A stretch of 62,293 nucleotides of DNA from Eubacterium sp. (GTDB taxonomy: Bacteria > Bacillota > Clostridia > Lachnospirales > Lachnospiraceae): NCBI GenBank assembly GCA_017420535.1, contig JAFOIV010000048.1, forward strand, positions 1 through 62,293, in the 5' to 3' direction. Below are positions 45,624 through 56,035 of the stretch, piece after piece (positions within the stretch are counted from its first letter, which is position 1; every line of letters starts with the position of its first letter). The notes beneath the pieces are model-generated. The model was given only the letters and a program-made list of their open reading frames with translations, was not told the origin of the DNA and did no database searches. Both the position numbers and the translations under genes were made by a program.

Positions 45624-46724
45624 ATGGCTATTACAGCTAAGGACGTTAAAGATTTAAGAGAAATGACTGGCGCTGGTATGATGGACTGCAAGAAGGCTCT
45701 TGCAGAGACAGACGGTGATGTACAGGCTGCTGTAGAATTCCTTCGTAAGAAAGGTCTTGCAACTGCAGAGAAGAAGGCTGGACGTATCGCTGCTGAAGGT
45801 ATCGTAACAACAGTTGTTTCAGATGATGCTAAGAAGGCAACAATCATCGAAGTAAATTCAGAGACAGACTTCGTAGCAAAGAACGAAGTTTTCCAGACAT
45901 ATGTAAATGGTCTTGCAACACAGATTAACAATAATGATTATGCTGATATGGCTGCATTCCTTGCTGCTACATCAGAAATCGACAGCACAGCTACAGTTGA
46001 AGAGCATCACAAGGCTATGGTTGCTAAGATCGGTGAGAATCTTACAATCCGTCGTTTTGAGTCATTAACAGGTGATGCTGTTGCATCATACATCCACATG
46101 GGTGGTAAGATTGGTGTTCTTGTAGAAGCTGTTTGTGATAACTACACAGATGCTGTACAGGAAGCTATGAAGAACGTAGCTATGCAGATCGCAGCTATGA
46201 ATCCTTCATTCGTAAGCAGAAATGAAATGTCACAGGAATCTCTCGATAAGGAAAAGGAAATCATCGTTGATTCAGCTATCAATGATCCAGCAACTCTTCC
46301 AAAGCCACTTCTTAATGCTGTTTTAGATGAAGCAGTAGCTGGAAGCGCTATGTCTGATGAAGACAAGGCTGTTATCGCTGAGAAGAAGAATGACAAGTAC
46401 CTCTTCAACTTCCTTTCAAATGAAGGTGTTCAGGTTCTTAGAGATATTGCTAATACTCACAAGGCTGAGTATGTTGAGAATAAGATCTTCAATGGTCTTG
46501 TTGATGGTCGTTTCAACAAGCACCTTAAGGAAATCTGCTTGGTTGACCAGGCATACGTTAAGGCTGAGGATAAGGAATCAGTTGGACAGTATGTTGAAAA
46601 GGTTGCTAAGGACAATGGTTGCACATTCTCAATTAAGAGCTTCGTTCGTTTCGAAACAGGTGAAGGTCTTGAGAAGAAGAATGAAGACTTCGCAGCAGAA
46701 GTTGCAGCTCAGATCAATGGCTAA
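45624..46724 (+). CDS. tsf: Elongation factor Ts
   Basis: Nucleotide exchange factor for EF-Tu. The N-terminal UBA-like region and [12 protein letters not shown] signature are present, then the core with the [12 protein letters not shown] motif. At 366 residues it is longer than many EF-Ts (about 200-300). The sequence stays EF-Ts-like to the end, with an extended core and C-terminal helical part. AGGAGG precedes the ATG, and a strong terminator follows. Confidence 0.97.
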   Translation: MAITAKDVKDLREMTGAGMMDCKKALAETDGDVQAAVEFLRKKGLATAEKKAGRIAAEGIVTTVVSDDAKKATIIEVNSETDFVAKNEVFQTYVNGLATQINNNDYADMAAFLAATSEIDSTATVEEHHKAMVAKIGENLTIRRFESLTGDAVASYIHMGGKIGVLVEAVCDNYTDAVQEAMKNVAMQIAAMNPSFVSRNEMSQESLDKEKEIIVDSAINDPATLPKPLLNAVLDEAVAGSAMSDEDKAVIAEKKNDKYLFNFLSNEGVQVLRDIANTHKAEYVENKIFNGLVDGRFNKHLKEICLVDQAYVKAEDKESVGQYVEKVAKDNGCTFSIKSFVRFETGEGLEKKNEDFAAEVAAQING

Positions 46725-46755
46725 TCAATAATTTGATTATTTTATGATTATTTTT

Positions 46756-46786
46756 CCCCTGATTAGGAATTAATCAGGGGATTTTT
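46756..46786 (+). terminator. Rho-independent terminator after tsf
   Basis: Perfect 10-bp stem CCCCTGATTA/TAATCAGGGG (46756-46765 with 46771-46780), loop GGAAT, T run. Confidence 0.93.
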
Positions 46787-46802
46787 ATTACGGAGTGTAT
46801 TT

Positions 46803-47861
46803 ATGAAGTTTGATGCTATATTAGATGAATTAAAAGTTGATGCCATACTTGTTACTGATGGTTATAATCTTAGATATTTTTCTAAATTCAGAGGCGGGGA
46901 GGGAACCCTTGTTATTACAAGAAATACCAAGACTCTTATAGTTGATTCTAGATATACAGAGGCAGCAAAAGAAGAATCTGATTTTAGAGTTGTAGAATTT
47001 AATCGTGAAAATCCTCGTCTTAATATCATTAATGATATTATTGCGCTTGAAAATATAAAAGTAATGGGCTTTGAAGATAGATCAATGTTAGTTTCAGATT
47101 ATTCTGAATATCTTGAAAATCTTAAGGGTCTTGAAGAGTTTGTTCCAGTTAAAGATGCTCTTTTAAAAGAAAGAAGTATTAAAACAGAGGAAGAACTTTC
47201 TTATCTTAAAAAGGCTGAAGAAATCGGAGACATGGCATTTTCTGATATCCTTGGTATCATTAAGCCTGGTATGACAGAACTTGAAATTGCCTGTGAACTT
47301 GAATACAGCATGAAACGTCATGGTGCTGGCGGTTTTTCATTTGATACAATCGTTGCTTCTGGTATCCACAGTTCAATGCCACATGCTATCCCTAGTGAGA
47401 AGAAGATTGAAAATGGGGATTTTATCACCATGGATTTTGGATGCTTATATAATGGTTACTGCTCAGATATGACAAGAACTGTTGTATGTGGTAAAGCTAG
47501 TAATGAGCAAAAGGAAATCTATAATATTGTTCTTAAGGCAAATGAAATGGCTGAGGAAGCCATCCGTCCAGGAATGATGTGCAAAGAAGCTGATAAGATT
47601 GCCAGAGATTATATAGAAAGTAAGGGCTATGGCAAGTATTTTGGTCACGGTCTTGGCCACAGTGTAGGACTTTTTATCCATGAAAGTCCAGCTCTTAATA
47701 TGAGAGATGAGACAATCTTAAAGCCTGGCATGATAGAAACTGTTGAACCAGGAATATATCTTCCAGGTAAGTATGGAGTAAGAATAGAAGATATGGGTGT
47801 TATCACTGAAAATGGCTATGTTCGTTATTCTAATTCTCCAAAAGAACTTATTGAGCTCTAA
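46803..47861 (+). CDS. M24 family Xaa-Pro aminopeptidase/dipeptidase
   Basis: Cytosolic metallopeptidase that removes residues preceding proline. The creatinase-like N-terminal domain covers residues 1-125. The pita-bread fold has the five metal ligands in MDFGCLYNGYCSDMTRTV (two Asp), GHGLGHSVGLFIHE (His), ETVEPGIY (Glu) and GVRIEDMGVI (Glu). 352 residues is normal. A CGGAG ribosome site precedes the ATG. It is bounded by terminators on both sides, although no separate promoter was identified in the 78-base gap. Confidence 0.93.
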   Translation: MKFDAILDELKVDAILVTDGYNLRYFSKFRGGEGTLVITRNTKTLIVDSRYTEAAKEESDFRVVEFNRENPRLNIINDIIALENIKVMGFEDRSMLVSDYSEYLENLKGLEEFVPVKDALLKERSIKTEEELSYLKKAEEIGDMAFSDILGIIKPGMTELEIACELEYSMKRHGAGGFSFDTIVASGIHSSMPHAIPSEKKIENGDFITMDFGCLYNGYCSDMTRTVVCGKASNEQKEIYNIVLKANEMAEEAIRPGMMCKEADKIARDYIESKGYGKYFGHGLGHSVGLFIHESPALNMRDETILKPGMIETVEPGIYLPGKYGVRIEDMGVITENGYVRYSNSPKELIEL

Positions 47862-47880
47862 AACAGATAAAAAATCATTT

Positions 47881-47906
47881 AAAAACCGCTTATTTACTGG
47901 TTTTTT
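47881..47906 (+). terminator. Rho-independent terminator after the M24 peptidase
   Basis: Short AT-rich stem AAAAACC/GGTTTTT (47881-47887 with 47899-47905) and T run. An alternative pairing GATAAAAAA (near 47867) with TTTTTTATC (47901-47909) encloses the same region. Confidence 0.6.
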
Positions 47907-47918
47907 ATCAAAAAATGC

Positions 47919-47946
47919 TTGCAATTTAAACAAACTATGCTAATAT
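47919..47946 (+). promoter_or_regulatory. Predicted sigma-A promoter of the rimP-nusA-infB operon
   Basis: TTGCAA (47919-47924), 16-base spacer, TAATAT (47941-47946), about 100 bases upstream of rimP. Confidence 0.65.
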
Positions 47947-47972
47947 AAATATAGCTTAACTAATTAATTACT

Positions 47973-48001
47973 AGAGTGGGTTCGCAAAACGAACCCACTC
48001 T
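47973..48001 (+). promoter_or_regulatory. Leader hairpin of the rimP-nusA operon
   Basis: Perfect 12-bp stem AGAGTGGGTTCG/CGAACCCACTCT around the loop CAAAA, then TTTAAT. It lies in the 5' leader between promoter and rimP, so it resembles an attenuator. Since NusA is encoded downstream, NusA-dependent feedback at this hairpin is a reasonable inference. Confidence 0.65.
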
Positions 48002-48045
48002 TTAATATTGTTAGGGGCAAATTTATTAAGAAGGCGGTATGTGTT

Positions 48046-48519
48046 TTGAAAAAAACAGAAATTGAAAAACGTACTACAGAGCTTGTAGAACCAATTCTTG
48101 CTGATCTGGGCTTAAAGCTGTGGGATGTAGTTTACGTGAAAGAAGGGAAGGACTTCTATCTTAGAGTATTTATCTTTAAAGATGGTCCGATTGACATTTC
48201 AGATTGTGTGGATGTTAGCAGAGCCCTTGATCCGAAGCTTGATGAAGAGAATTTTATATCGGATGCGTACACTTTAGAGGTTAGTTCACCTGGACTTACA
48301 AGACCTCTTAAGACAGAGAATGATTTCAGGCACAGTGTGGGCCGTCTCGTAGAACTTAAAACCTATAAGCCAGTAAATGGTGCTAAGGAGTTTGAAGGAA
48401 CACTTAAAGGTTATAATGAAAAAGAAATAATTATCACTGTCGGTGAAGAAGAGGTAACATTTTTAAGAGAAGAAGTCTCTGGAATAAAACTCGCTTTTGT
48501 CGAAGAAGAGAAGGAATAA
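48046..48519 (+). CDS. rimP: Ribosome maturation factor RimP
   Basis: Helps assemble the 30S subunit. Two small domains: N-terminal residues 1-85 (KLWDVVYVKEGKDFYLRVFI and DCVDVSRALDPKLD) and a C-terminal Sm-like domain with LEVSSPGLTRPLKTENDF at the junction. The start is TTG 48046, nine bases after AAGGCGG; no in-frame ATG is available. First gene of the operon; nusA follows after 21 bases. Confidence 0.95.
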   Translation: MKKTEIEKRTTELVEPILADLGLKLWDVVYVKEGKDFYLRVFIFKDGPIDISDCVDVSRALDPKLDEENFISDAYTLEVSSPGLTRPLKTENDFRHSVGRLVELKTYKPVNGAKEFEGTLKGYNEKEIIITVGEEEVTFLREEVSGIKLAFVEEEKE

Positions 48520-48540
48520 TCTAAGGAGGGATTTAGAAAA

Positions 48541-49647
48541 ATGAAAGAGATAATGGATGCACTTGATGCACTTGAGAAAGAGAAGAATATAAGTAAAGAT
48601 GATATCATGGAAGCTATTGAGAAGTCTCTTTACTCAGCATGTGAGAAGGATTTCGGTAAGGATACAGATTTTTCTGTTCACATGGATAGAGAAACAGGAG
48701 AGATCAAAGTTTTCGCTCATAAGCTTGTTGTTGAAGAGGTATATGATTCAAGATCAGAGATGACAGTTGAGGAGGCAAGAAAGATCAATCCTAACTACAA
48801 CATCGATGATGAAGTACCTGTTGAGATCACAACAAGAGATTTTGGACGTATCGCAGCACAGAAGGCAAGAGGTATCATCGTTCAGGCTATTAAGGAAGGC
48901 GAAAGAACAGCTGAATTTGATAGATATAAAGATAAAGAACACGATATCATCACTGGTGTTGTTCAGAAGTTTATCGGCAATAACTTAAGTGTAAGCCTTG
49001 ATGAGAGAACAGATACTATCTTAAATGAAAAAGAGATGATCCCTGGAGAGTTCTATGAAAGAGGAGACAGGATTCATCTTTATGTAGTAGAAGTTAAGAA
49101 GAATCTTAAGGGTGGATTCAGAATCATGGTTTCTAGAACTCATCCAGAACTTGTTAAGAGACTTTTCGAGAGAGAAGTATCAGAAGTTGAAGATGGAACA
49201 GTTGAGATCATGTCTGTTTCAAGAGAAGCTGGTTCACGTACTAAGATTGCTGTTAAGTCAAACAATGATAAAGTTGATGCTGTTGGAGCTTGTGTCGGTC
49301 TCAACGGACAGCGTGTTAATACAATAGTAGATGAGCTTAATGGTGAGAAGATTGATATCATTGAATATAATGAAGATCCTGCTATTTATATTGAGCATGC
49401 CCTTTCACCATCTAAGGTCGTTTCTGTAACAGTAGATCCAGAAGAAAAGGCTGCAAGAGTTGTAGTTCCTGATTTCCAGTTATCACTTGCAATCGGTAAG
49501 GAAGGCCAGAATGCAAGACTTGCTGCAAGACTTACTGGATATAAGATCGATATCAAATCAGAATCTCAGGAAAGAGAGCTTGAAGCTGTAGCTGATGATT
49601 TTGAAGAGTCAGAGGATGTAGAGGATACAGAATCAATCGACGAGTAA
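48541..49647 (+). CDS. nusA: Transcription termination/antitermination factor NusA
   Basis: RNA polymerase-binding factor. N-terminal domain (residues 1-125), S1 domain (about 135-200, [18 protein letters not shown]), and KH1/KH2 domains ([23 protein letters not shown] and [23 protein letters not shown]). 368 residues is the short Firmicute form without the acidic repeats of E. coli. AAGGAGG precedes the ATG. Confidence 0.97.
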   Translation: MKEIMDALDALEKEKNISKDDIMEAIEKSLYSACEKDFGKDTDFSVHMDRETGEIKVFAHKLVVEEVYDSRSEMTVEEARKINPNYNIDDEVPVEITTRDFGRIAAQKARGIIVQAIKEGERTAEFDRYKDKEHDIITGVVQKFIGNNLSVSLDERTDTILNEKEMIPGEFYERGDRIHLYVVEVKKNLKGGFRIMVSRTHPELVKRLFEREVSEVEDGTVEIMSVSREAGSRTKIAVKSNNDKVDAVGACVGLNGQRVNTIVDELNGEKIDIIEYNEDPAIYIEHALSPSKVVSVTVDPEEKAARVVVPDFQLSLAIGKEGQNARLAARLTGYKIDIKSESQERELEAVADDFEESEDVEDTESIDE

Positions 49648-49700
49648 TTATTTGTAACTATTAACAAGCATTATGCTGAATTATGGAAATGAGTTAAAAA

Positions 49701-49937
49701 ATGAAGGTAAAGAAGATTCCTCTTCGTAAGTGCATAGCATGTAACGAGTCAAAACCTAAGAAAGAATTACTTAGAGTAGTTGTAAGTTCATCCGGTGATA
49801 AAACATTTGATGAAACAGGTAGATCAAATGGCCGTGGTGCTTATCTTTGCAGAGATGAAAAATGTATAGAAAAGGCATTTAAGCAAAAGAAGATTAGTGA
49901 GACAGTAAAAGAAGAACTTCTTAAGGAGCTGATTTAA
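49701..49937 (+). CDS. ylxR: YlxR family RNA-binding protein (DUF448)
   Basis: Small basic protein of the nusA-infB operon. Signature RKCIACNESKPKKELLRVV at residues 9-27, and later GRGAYLCRDEKCI. Homologues bind RNA and have been linked to RNase P or to gene regulation. 78 residues. Its stop codon directly abuts the TTG start of the next gene. Confidence 0.93.
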   Translation: MKVKKIPLRKCIACNESKPKKELLRVVVSSSGDKTFDETGRSNGRGAYLCRDEKCIEKAFKQKKISETVKEELLKELI

Positions 49938-50255
49938 TTGATAGATAACAAACTTGGATTGCTTGGAATATGTGCTAAGGCTGGTAAAGTTGCATCAGGT
50001 GGCTTTATGACAGAGGAAGCAATCATTAAAGGTAAAGCATATTTTGTGTTGATCACAGAAGATGCATCAGATAATACGAAAAAGAAATTTATAAACAAAT
50101 GTGATTTTTATGGAATTCCTTATGTTGTATATGGCACACAGAATATTATAGGACATATGATAGGCAAGGGAGACAGAACATGTCTTGCGATTGTAGATGA
50201 AGGATTCGGAAAGCAGTTTGTTAAAAAGTTCGGCATAAAAGATCAGGAGGTGTAA
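49938..50255 (+). CDS. ylxQ: L7Ae-family ribosomal-like protein YlxQ
   Basis: Small protein of the L7Ae/L30e/S12e/Gadd45 fold, predicted to bind kink-turn RNA. Typical segments: [33 protein letters not shown] and [11 protein letters not shown] start at 49938 with AAGGAG ten bases upstream, overlapping the end of ylxR coding sequence. 105 residues. infB starts four bases later. Confidence 0.93.
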   Translation: MIDNKLGLLGICAKAGKVASGGFMTEEAIIKGKAYFVLITEDASDNTKKKFINKCDFYGIPYVVYGTQNIIGHMIGKGDRTCLAIVDEGFGKQFVKKFGIKDQEV

Positions 50256-50259
50256 GTCA

Positions 50260-52767
50260 TTGCGAGTACACGAATTAGCAAAACAGTTATCGACAGATTT
50301 AAATAAAAAAATATCAAGTAGTGAACTTATTGAAATGCTTAGTGAGAAGAAGCCAGGCCTTAAGACAATGAGTTCAGTAAGTGATGATCTTATTGATTTC
50401 ATTTATGACAGATTTAATATCAAGAGATCTGATAAGAAGGATGAAGCAAAGACCGCTGAAAATAAGGCTGCTGAAGCTAAAAAGGCTGAAGTAAAGAAGG
50501 AAGAACCAAAGAAAGAGGAGCCAAAGAAAGCAGCTCCTAAAGCTGAGGTAAAACCTGAAGTTAAGAAAGCTCCAGTGGAAAAGCAGGAAGCAAAGAAGGA
50601 ACCAGCAAAGGTAGACCGTCTTACAATTCTTGCAAAGAAGGAACATGAGGAAAAGAAGAATAAACCACTTCCAAAAGAAGCAGGTAAAAATCAGAATCAG
50701 CCTCAGAACCAGAACAGAAACCAGGGTCAGAATCAGGGTCAGAACCAGGGTAACAGAAACAATAACCAGAATCAGAATAGAAACCAGGGTCAGAACCAGG
50801 GTAACAGAAACAATAACCAGAATCAGAACAGAAACCAGGGTCAGAATCAGGGTAACAGAAATAATAACCAGGGTAATAGAAACAATAACCAGGGTTATAA
50901 CAACAATAACAGATTTAACAACAGAAATAATAATCATAACAGAAATAATCAGAATAATAATCAGAATAATAATCAGAGACCACAGCCAAAGGCACCTGAA
51001 GAGCCAACAATCAAGTCAATTGAGCTTCCAGAAAGTCTTACGATCGGTGAACTTGCTGATAAGATTAAGACTCCTGTTAATCAGCTTATTAAGAAACTCT
51101 TCATGTCAGGTAAGATGTATACTGTAAATTCTGAGATTTCTTATGATGATGCTGAGAACATCGCTCTTGAATATAATTATATTGCTGAGCCGGAAAAGAA
51201 GATCGATATTGTTGAAGAAGCTTTAAGAGATGTGGAAGATCCAGATGAAACTCTTACAACCAGACCTCCTGTAGTCTGCGTTATGGGCCACGTTGACCAT
51301 GGTAAGACATCTCTTCTTGATGCAATCAGAAAGACAAATGTAACTGAGGGCGAAGCAGGTGGTATCACACAGGCAATCGGTGCTTCTTCAGTTAAGGTTG
51401 AAAGCGGTGAAACTATCACTTTCCTTGATACACCAGGACATGAAGCATTTACAGCCATGAGACTTCGTGGTGCTAAGTCAACTGATATTGCTATCCTTGT
51501 TGTAGCTGCTGATGATGGTGTTATGCCACAGACAGTTGAAGCTATCAACCATGCAAAGGCTGCAGGAATTGAGATCATTGTTGCGGTTAATAAGATTGAT
51601 AAGCCAAATGCAGATATAGATAAAGTTAAGAGAGAACTTAGTGAGTATGGACTTATCGCTGAAGATTGGGGCGGAAGCACAGTATTCTGTCCAGTATCAG
51701 CTCATACAGGTGAAGGTATTGATAACCTTCTTGATATGATCCTTCTTACTTCAGAAGTTCTTGAGCTTAAGGCAAATAAAGATCGCAAAGCAAGAGGTAT
51801 CGTTATCGAAGCTAAGCTTGATAAGGGACGTGGACCTGTTGCAACTCTTCTTGTTCAGAAGGGTACATTACATGTTGGAGATTACATCGCTATCGGTGAA
51901 TTCAATGGCCGTGTAAGAGCTATGATCGATGATAAGCATAGAGATCTTAAGGCTGCTACACCTTCAATGCCAGTTGAGATCATCGGACTTTCAGGTGTTC
52001 CATATGCCGGAGATACATTTGTAAGTACAGATACTGATAAGGAAGCAAGACAGATTTCAGAAGCATTTATCACACGTGGTAAGGAAAATCTTATTGCTGA
52101 GACAAAGAAGAATGTTTCACTTTCAGATATCTTTGATCAGATGAAGGAAGGTTCATTAAAGGAATTCAACATCATTATCAAAGCTGATGTTCAGGGTTCT
52201 GTAGAAGCTGTTAAGCAGAGTCTCCTTAAGCTTTCAAATGATGAGATCATTATTAAATGTATCCACTCAGGTGTTGGTGCTATCAATGAATCAGATATTG
52301 TTCTTGCTTCAGCATCAAAGGCACTTGTTATCGGATTTAACGTACGACCTGATACTCAGGCTAAGTCTCTTGCAGATCAGGAACATGTAGATCTTCGTCT
52401 TTATAAAGTTATTTATAATGTTATAGATGATATTGAGTCAGCTATGAAGGGCATGCTTGATCCTATCTATGAAGAGAAGGTTATCGGTCATGCTGAAGTT
52501 CGTCAGACATATAAGGCATCAGGTGTTGGTATCATTGCCGGCTGCTATGTGCTTGACGGTTCTGTTGAAAGAGAAGCAAAGGCTCGTATCACAAGAGGAA
52601 AGGACCTTATCTTTGAAGGTGAGATCGGATCTCTTAAGCGTTTTAAGGATGATGCTAAGGAAGTTAAAGCAGGATATGAATGTGGTATTGTATTTGACGG
52701 ATTTAGTGATCTTCGTGAAAGCGATCAGATTGAAGTTTATAAGATGGTAGAGGTTCCTAGAAAATAA
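50260..52767 (+). CDS. infB: Translation initiation factor IF-2
   Basis: GTPase that brings initiator tRNA to the ribosome. TTG start with AGGAGGTG eight bases upstream. The N-terminal domain (1-50) is followed by a Lys/Glu/Ala-rich stretch and then about 80 residues of Asn/Gln/Arg/Gly repeats ([13 protein letters not shown]-type, about residues 145-245). A second IF2N domain comes next ([22 protein letters not shown]), then the G domain with [11 protein letters not shown] near residue 341, DTPGHEAF and NKID, and the C-terminal domains. 835 residues; the G domain onward is ordinary and the repeat linker is unusual. Confidence 0.97.
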   Translation: MRVHELAKQLSTDLNKKISSSELIEMLSEKKPGLKTMSSVSDDLIDFIYDRFNIKRSDKKDEAKTAENKAAEAKKAEVKKEEPKKEEPKKAAPKAEVKPEVKKAPVEKQEAKKEPAKVDRLTILAKKEHEEKKNKPLPKEAGKNQNQPQNQNRNQGQNQGQNQGNRNNNQNQNRNQGQNQGNRNNNQNQNRNQGQNQGNRNNNQGNRNNNQGYNNNNRFNNRNNNHNRNNQNNNQNNNQRPQPKAPEEPTIKSIELPESLTIGELADKIKTPVNQLIKKLFMSGKMYTVNSEISYDDAENIALEYNYIAEPEKKIDIVEEALRDVEDPDETLTTRPPVVCVMGHVDHGKTSLLDAIRKTNVTEGEAGGITQAIGASSVKVESGETITFLDTPGHEAFTAMRLRGAKSTDIAILVVAADDGVMPQTVEAINHAKAAGIEIIVAVNKIDKPNADIDKVKRELSEYGLIAEDWGGSTVFCPVSAHTGEGIDNLLDMILLTSEVLELKANKDRKARGIVIEAKLDKGRGPVATLLVQKGTLHVGDYIAIGEFNGRVRAMIDDKHRDLKAATPSMPVEIIGLSGVPYAGDTFVSTDTDKEARQISEAFITRGKENLIAETKKNVSLSDIFDQMKEGSLKEFNIIIKADVQGSVEAVKQSLLKLSNDEIIIKCIHSGVGAINESDIVLASASKALVIGFNVRPDTQAKSLADQEHVDLRLYKVIYNVIDDIESAMKGMLDPIYEEKVIGHAEVRQTYKASGVGIIAGCYVLDGSVEREAKARITRGKDLIFEGEIGSLKRFKDDAKEVKAGYECGIVFDGFSDLRESDQIEVYKMVEVPRK

Positions 52768-52782
52768 TTCAGAGGTTAATTA

Positions 52783-53190
52783 ATGAGGACAAATAACCAT
52801 AGAGGTGAGCGCGTGAACTCAGATGTTCAGCGCGTCCTCAGCCATATTGTTTCATATGAGCTGAAGGATCCACGTATAAATATAATGACTTCAATCGTTA
52901 AGGTTGAGGTTACTAAAGATCTTAAGGAGTGTAAGGCATTTGTCAGTGTGCTGGCTGATCCTGAAGAGCAGAAAGAAACTCTTAAGGGCCTTAATGCAGC
53001 AAAGGGTTACATTCGTAAATGTCTTGCATCAACACTTAATTTAAGAAACACACCAGAGATTAATTTTGTTTTAGATCATTCTATTCAGTATGGTGTTGAT
53101 ATGTCTCATAAGATTGATGAGATAATGAAACCTATCAGGGAAAAGGATGAGGCAGAAGCTGAACTTCGCAGTGAGAATGAAGAAGCTTAA
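52783..53190 (+). CDS. rbfA: Ribosome-binding factor A
   Basis: Late 30S assembly factor. KH-like fold with VNSDVQRVLSHIVSYELKDPRI at the start and a central LKECKAFVSVL strand. The C-terminus has an acidic tail (EKDEAEAELRSENEEA). 135 residues. AGAGGTTAAT precedes the ATG. Part of the nusA-infB operon. Confidence 0.95.
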   Translation: MRTNNHRGERVNSDVQRVLSHIVSYELKDPRINIMTSIVKVEVTKDLKECKAFVSVLADPEEQKETLKGLNAAKGYIRKCLASTLNLRNTPEINFVLDHSIQYGVDMSHKIDEIMKPIREKDEAEAELRSENEEA

Positions 53191-53203
53191 AGAGGAAAAT
53201 TAA

Positions 53204-54178
53204 ATGCAAAGTGATGTTAAAGAAAAATCCAGAAGATTTTTAAAATTGATCGAGGCTGCTGATACAATTTCTATTCTTGGTCACATGAGACCAGATGGAG
53301 ATTGTATTGGATCCTTGCTTTCACTTTATAATTATATTACTGAAAACTATAAGGGCAAAACAGTTCATGTTTATGCTGATAAATTTTCAAATGATTTTAA
53401 GTTCTTAAAAGGAGCAAAAAAGATTAAACATAATCTTAAGGATAAGTTCCATTATGATCTTTCAATCTCAGTAGATTCATCAGATACAGATAGACATGGG
53501 GATTTTGCAGAGGTTTTTTCAACTGCTATTACAACAGTATGTCTTGACCATCATGTAAGCAACACCGGATTTGGGGATTATTGCTATGTAGATGCAGATG
53601 CTTCAAGCTGTTGTGAAGTAATAACAGATATGCTTGATATGGACAAGGTTTCAAAGAATACGGCAGAATGCCTTTACCTTGGAATGGTTCATGATACAGG
53701 TGTATTTAAATATAGCTCAACTAGAAGAAAGACTATGGAAGTTGCAGGCTGCCTTATTGAAAAAGGCGTAGATACAGCTTATATAATCGATGAGACATTT
53801 TATAAGAAGAGTTATAAGCAGAATCTTCTTATGGCAAGATGTATATTAGAATCAAAACTCTTATTTGAGGGTAAAGTTATAAGTGGCTTTATCTCAAAAG
53901 AGATGTTTAAAGAATTTGGCTGTACTACTATGGATACAGAAGGAATAGTAGAACAGTTAAGACTTACAGATGGTGTTGAAGTAGCTGTTTTTGTATATCA
54001 GCTTACAAAGAAAACATACAAGTTCAGCCTTCGTGCCAAGAATTATGTGGATGTAAGCAGTATTGCCACATCTTTTGGTGGGGGCGGACATATCAGAGCA
54101 GCAGGCTTTGAGACAGATATGCCATATGAAGAGGCTATGGATAGAGTTTTAGAACTAGTTAATAAACAGCTTAAATAA
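53204..54178 (+). CDS. nrnA: DHH/DHHA1 phosphoesterase, NrnA-type nanoRNase
   Basis: Predicted 3'-5' oligoribonuclease and pAp phosphatase. DHH residues in LGHMRPDGDCIGS, SVDSSD, LDHHVSN and GMVHDTG. The C-terminal DHHA1 domain carries GGGGHIRAAG. 324 residues. Position between rbfA and truB is the standard Firmicute location. Confidence 0.93.
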   Translation: MQSDVKEKSRRFLKLIEAADTISILGHMRPDGDCIGSLLSLYNYITENYKGKTVHVYADKFSNDFKFLKGAKKIKHNLKDKFHYDLSISVDSSDTDRHGDFAEVFSTAITTVCLDHHVSNTGFGDYCYVDADASSCCEVITDMLDMDKVSKNTAECLYLGMVHDTGVFKYSSTRRKTMEVAGCLIEKGVDTAYIIDETFYKKSYKQNLLMARCILESKLLFEGKVISGFISKEMFKEFGCTTMDTEGIVEQLRLTDGVEVAVFVYQLTKKTYKFSLRAKNYVDVSSIATSFGGGGHIRAAGFETDMPYEEAMDRVLELVNKQLK

Positions 54179-54190
54179 AGAGAGAAACTT

Positions 54191-55111
54191 ATGTTTAATG
54201 GAATCGTAAATCTATATAAAGAACGTGATTTTACATCTTTGGATGCGGTGGCTAAAAGTCGTGGCATTTTTGGACAAAAAAAGATCGGCCATACTGGAAC
54301 TTTAGATCCACTTGCAGAAGGCGTTCTTATACTTTGCCTTGGAAAAGCTACAAAGCTTGCAGATATCATTGTTTCTAAGGAAAAGGAATATAGATGTACG
54401 ATGCTTTTAGGCATGGAAACAGATACTGAAGATGTAACAGGAAAAGTCCTTAAAGAAGCTGATATGAGTCAGGTTACTTCTTTAAGTGAGGACCATATAA
54501 GAGAGGTTATATCTTCATTTATAGGGGAACAAAGCCAGGTTCCTCCTATTTATTCTGCGTTAAAGATCAATGGAAGAAAACTTTATGATTATGCAAGAAG
54601 CGGTGAAACTGTTGAGATTCCTGCTAGAGACATAACTGTATATGATATAAAGATTGATAAGATCATGCTTCCTCAGGTGGAATTTGTTGTCAGATGTTCT
54701 AAGGGAACCTATATCAGAAGTCTTTGCAGAGATATGGGAAGAAAACTTGGAGTCGGAGGAGTCATGAAAAGCCTGATAAGAGAAGAAGTAAATGGCTTCT
54801 TCAGTAAGGATGCTTATACCCTTGATCAATTATCTCTTTTAAAAGAAAATGGAGAATTAGAAAAAGCCATTCTTCCAATAGATGCATTGCTTAAGAATTA
54901 TCCTGTGGCTTCCATTAAGCCAGAAGGAGATAAATATCTTTCCAATGGAAATAAGATCTATCTGAATCAGCTTTCTTATAATGAGAAAGATAAAGATAGA
55001 ATTAAGAATGCGGAATTTGTAAGGATAAACCGTAATGGTGAATTATTTGCTCTTTATAAATATGATAAAGAGGATAATATACTGCGTAATTTTAAAATGC
55101 TTGGTGAATGA
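54191..55111 (+). CDS. truB: tRNA pseudouridine-55 synthase
   Basis: Makes pseudouridine at position 55 of the T loop. N-terminal FNGIVNLYKERDFTS, catalytic Asp in GHTGTLDPLAEGVL, and CSKGTYIRSLCRDMG. 306 residues. AGAGAAACTT precedes the ATG; ribF starts three bases after the stop. Confidence 0.96.
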   Translation: MFNGIVNLYKERDFTSLDAVAKSRGIFGQKKIGHTGTLDPLAEGVLILCLGKATKLADIIVSKEKEYRCTMLLGMETDTEDVTGKVLKEADMSQVTSLSEDHIREVISSFIGEQSQVPPIYSALKINGRKLYDYARSGETVEIPARDITVYDIKIDKIMLPQVEFVVRCSKGTYIRSLCRDMGRKLGVGGVMKSLIREEVNGFFSKDAYTLDQLSLLKENGELEKAILPIDALLKNYPVASIKPEGDKYLSNGNKIYLNQLSYNEKDKDRIKNAEFVRINRNGELFALYKYDKEDNILRNFKMLGE

Positions 55112-55114
55112 CAG

Positions 55115-55957
55115 ATGGATAAAGTTGCAATAACAATTGGAAAATTTGATGGCTTTCATAAAGGACATATGCTTCTTTTAAATCGACTTGCAGAGCTTAA
55201 AAAGAAAGGGTATCATACAATTGTGTGCCTTATAGACGCTAACAGACCAAGGATACTTTCTTTAAAACAGCAGGAAGAAGCAGCATTATCCAACGGGATT
55301 GACAATGTACGGGTAATGAAATTTACACCGCAGTTTGCAAAACTCAGTCCTGAAGAATTTGTAAAAGAGTATCTTATAGATGAATTACATGCTTCATATG
55401 TAGTAATTGGAAATGATTTTTCATTTGGCTGCAATAGAAGCGGAAATGTCTCGGTTTTAAAGGAATTAGGCAGTAAATATGGATTTACTGTAGAAAGCTT
55501 TAATAAACTTGTGATTGATGGAAATATTGTCAGTTCTTCCCTTATAAGAGATCTTCTTTCTGATGGGAATATCAAGGCCGCTGAAAAATATCTTGGAAGA
55601 AAGATATGCTTTACAAATGAAGTGGTACATGGAAGACATTTAGGAACAGGAATAGGTTTTCCAACTTTAAATATTTATCCTGAAGAAAGACATATGCTTC
55701 CTAGATATGGAGTATATAAGACAGATGTTTTGATCGATGGTGAGAGATACACAGGATTTACCAACATAGGTGTGAAGCCTACAGTTAATGGAGATAAAGC
55801 CGGGATTGAAACTTTTGTACTGGATTTTAATAAAGATGTTTATGGTTCGAAGGTTTCTATCATTTTAAATGATTTTATCAGGCCAGAGATGAAATTCAGT
55901 AATTTAGATGAATTAAAGCTTCAGATAAGAAAAGACATAGATAAGATCAGAGGCTGA
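55115..55957 (+). CDS. ribF: Bifunctional riboflavin kinase / FAD synthetase
   Basis: Makes FMN then FAD. The N-terminal nucleotidyltransferase begins almost at once with ITIGKFDGFHKGHM, so the usual 15-20 residue lead-in is missing and the protein is short (280). The kinase domain has GRHLGTGIGFPTLN and GFTNIGVKPTVN. tRNA-Arg begins six bases after the stop. Confidence 0.95.
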   Translation: MDKVAITIGKFDGFHKGHMLLLNRLAELKKKGYHTIVCLIDANRPRILSLKQQEEAALSNGIDNVRVMKFTPQFAKLSPEEFVKEYLIDELHASYVVIGNDFSFGCNRSGNVSVLKELGSKYGFTVESFNKLVIDGNIVSSSLIRDLLSDGNIKAAEKYLGRKICFTNEVVHGRHLGTGIGFPTLNIYPEERHMLPRYGVYKTDVLIDGERYTGFTNIGVKPTVNGDKAGIETFVLDFNKDVYGSKVSIILNDFIRPEMKFSNLDELKLQIRKDIDKIRG

Positions 55958-55963
55958 TGAAAA

Positions 55964-56035
55964 GCACCAGTAGCTCAGTGGATAGAGCGGTGGCCTCCGG
56001 AGCCGCGTGCGCAGGTTCGATTCCTGTCTGGTGCA
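55964..56035 (+). tRNA. tRNA-Arg (anticodon CCG)
   Basis: Acceptor GCACCAG/CTGGTGC, D arm GCTC...GAGC, anticodon stem GTGGC/GCCGC with loop CTCCGGA (CCG), variable GTGC, T arm GCAGG-TTCGATT-CCTGT, discriminator A at 56035; CCA not encoded. It is six bases downstream of ribF, so it is probably cut from the operon transcript. Confidence 0.93.

Noticed and set aside
50374-50937. Antisense open frame opposite the IF-2 repeat linker
   Set aside because: Low-complexity Val/Ile/Leu product caused by the repeated Asn/Gln codons; no start signal.
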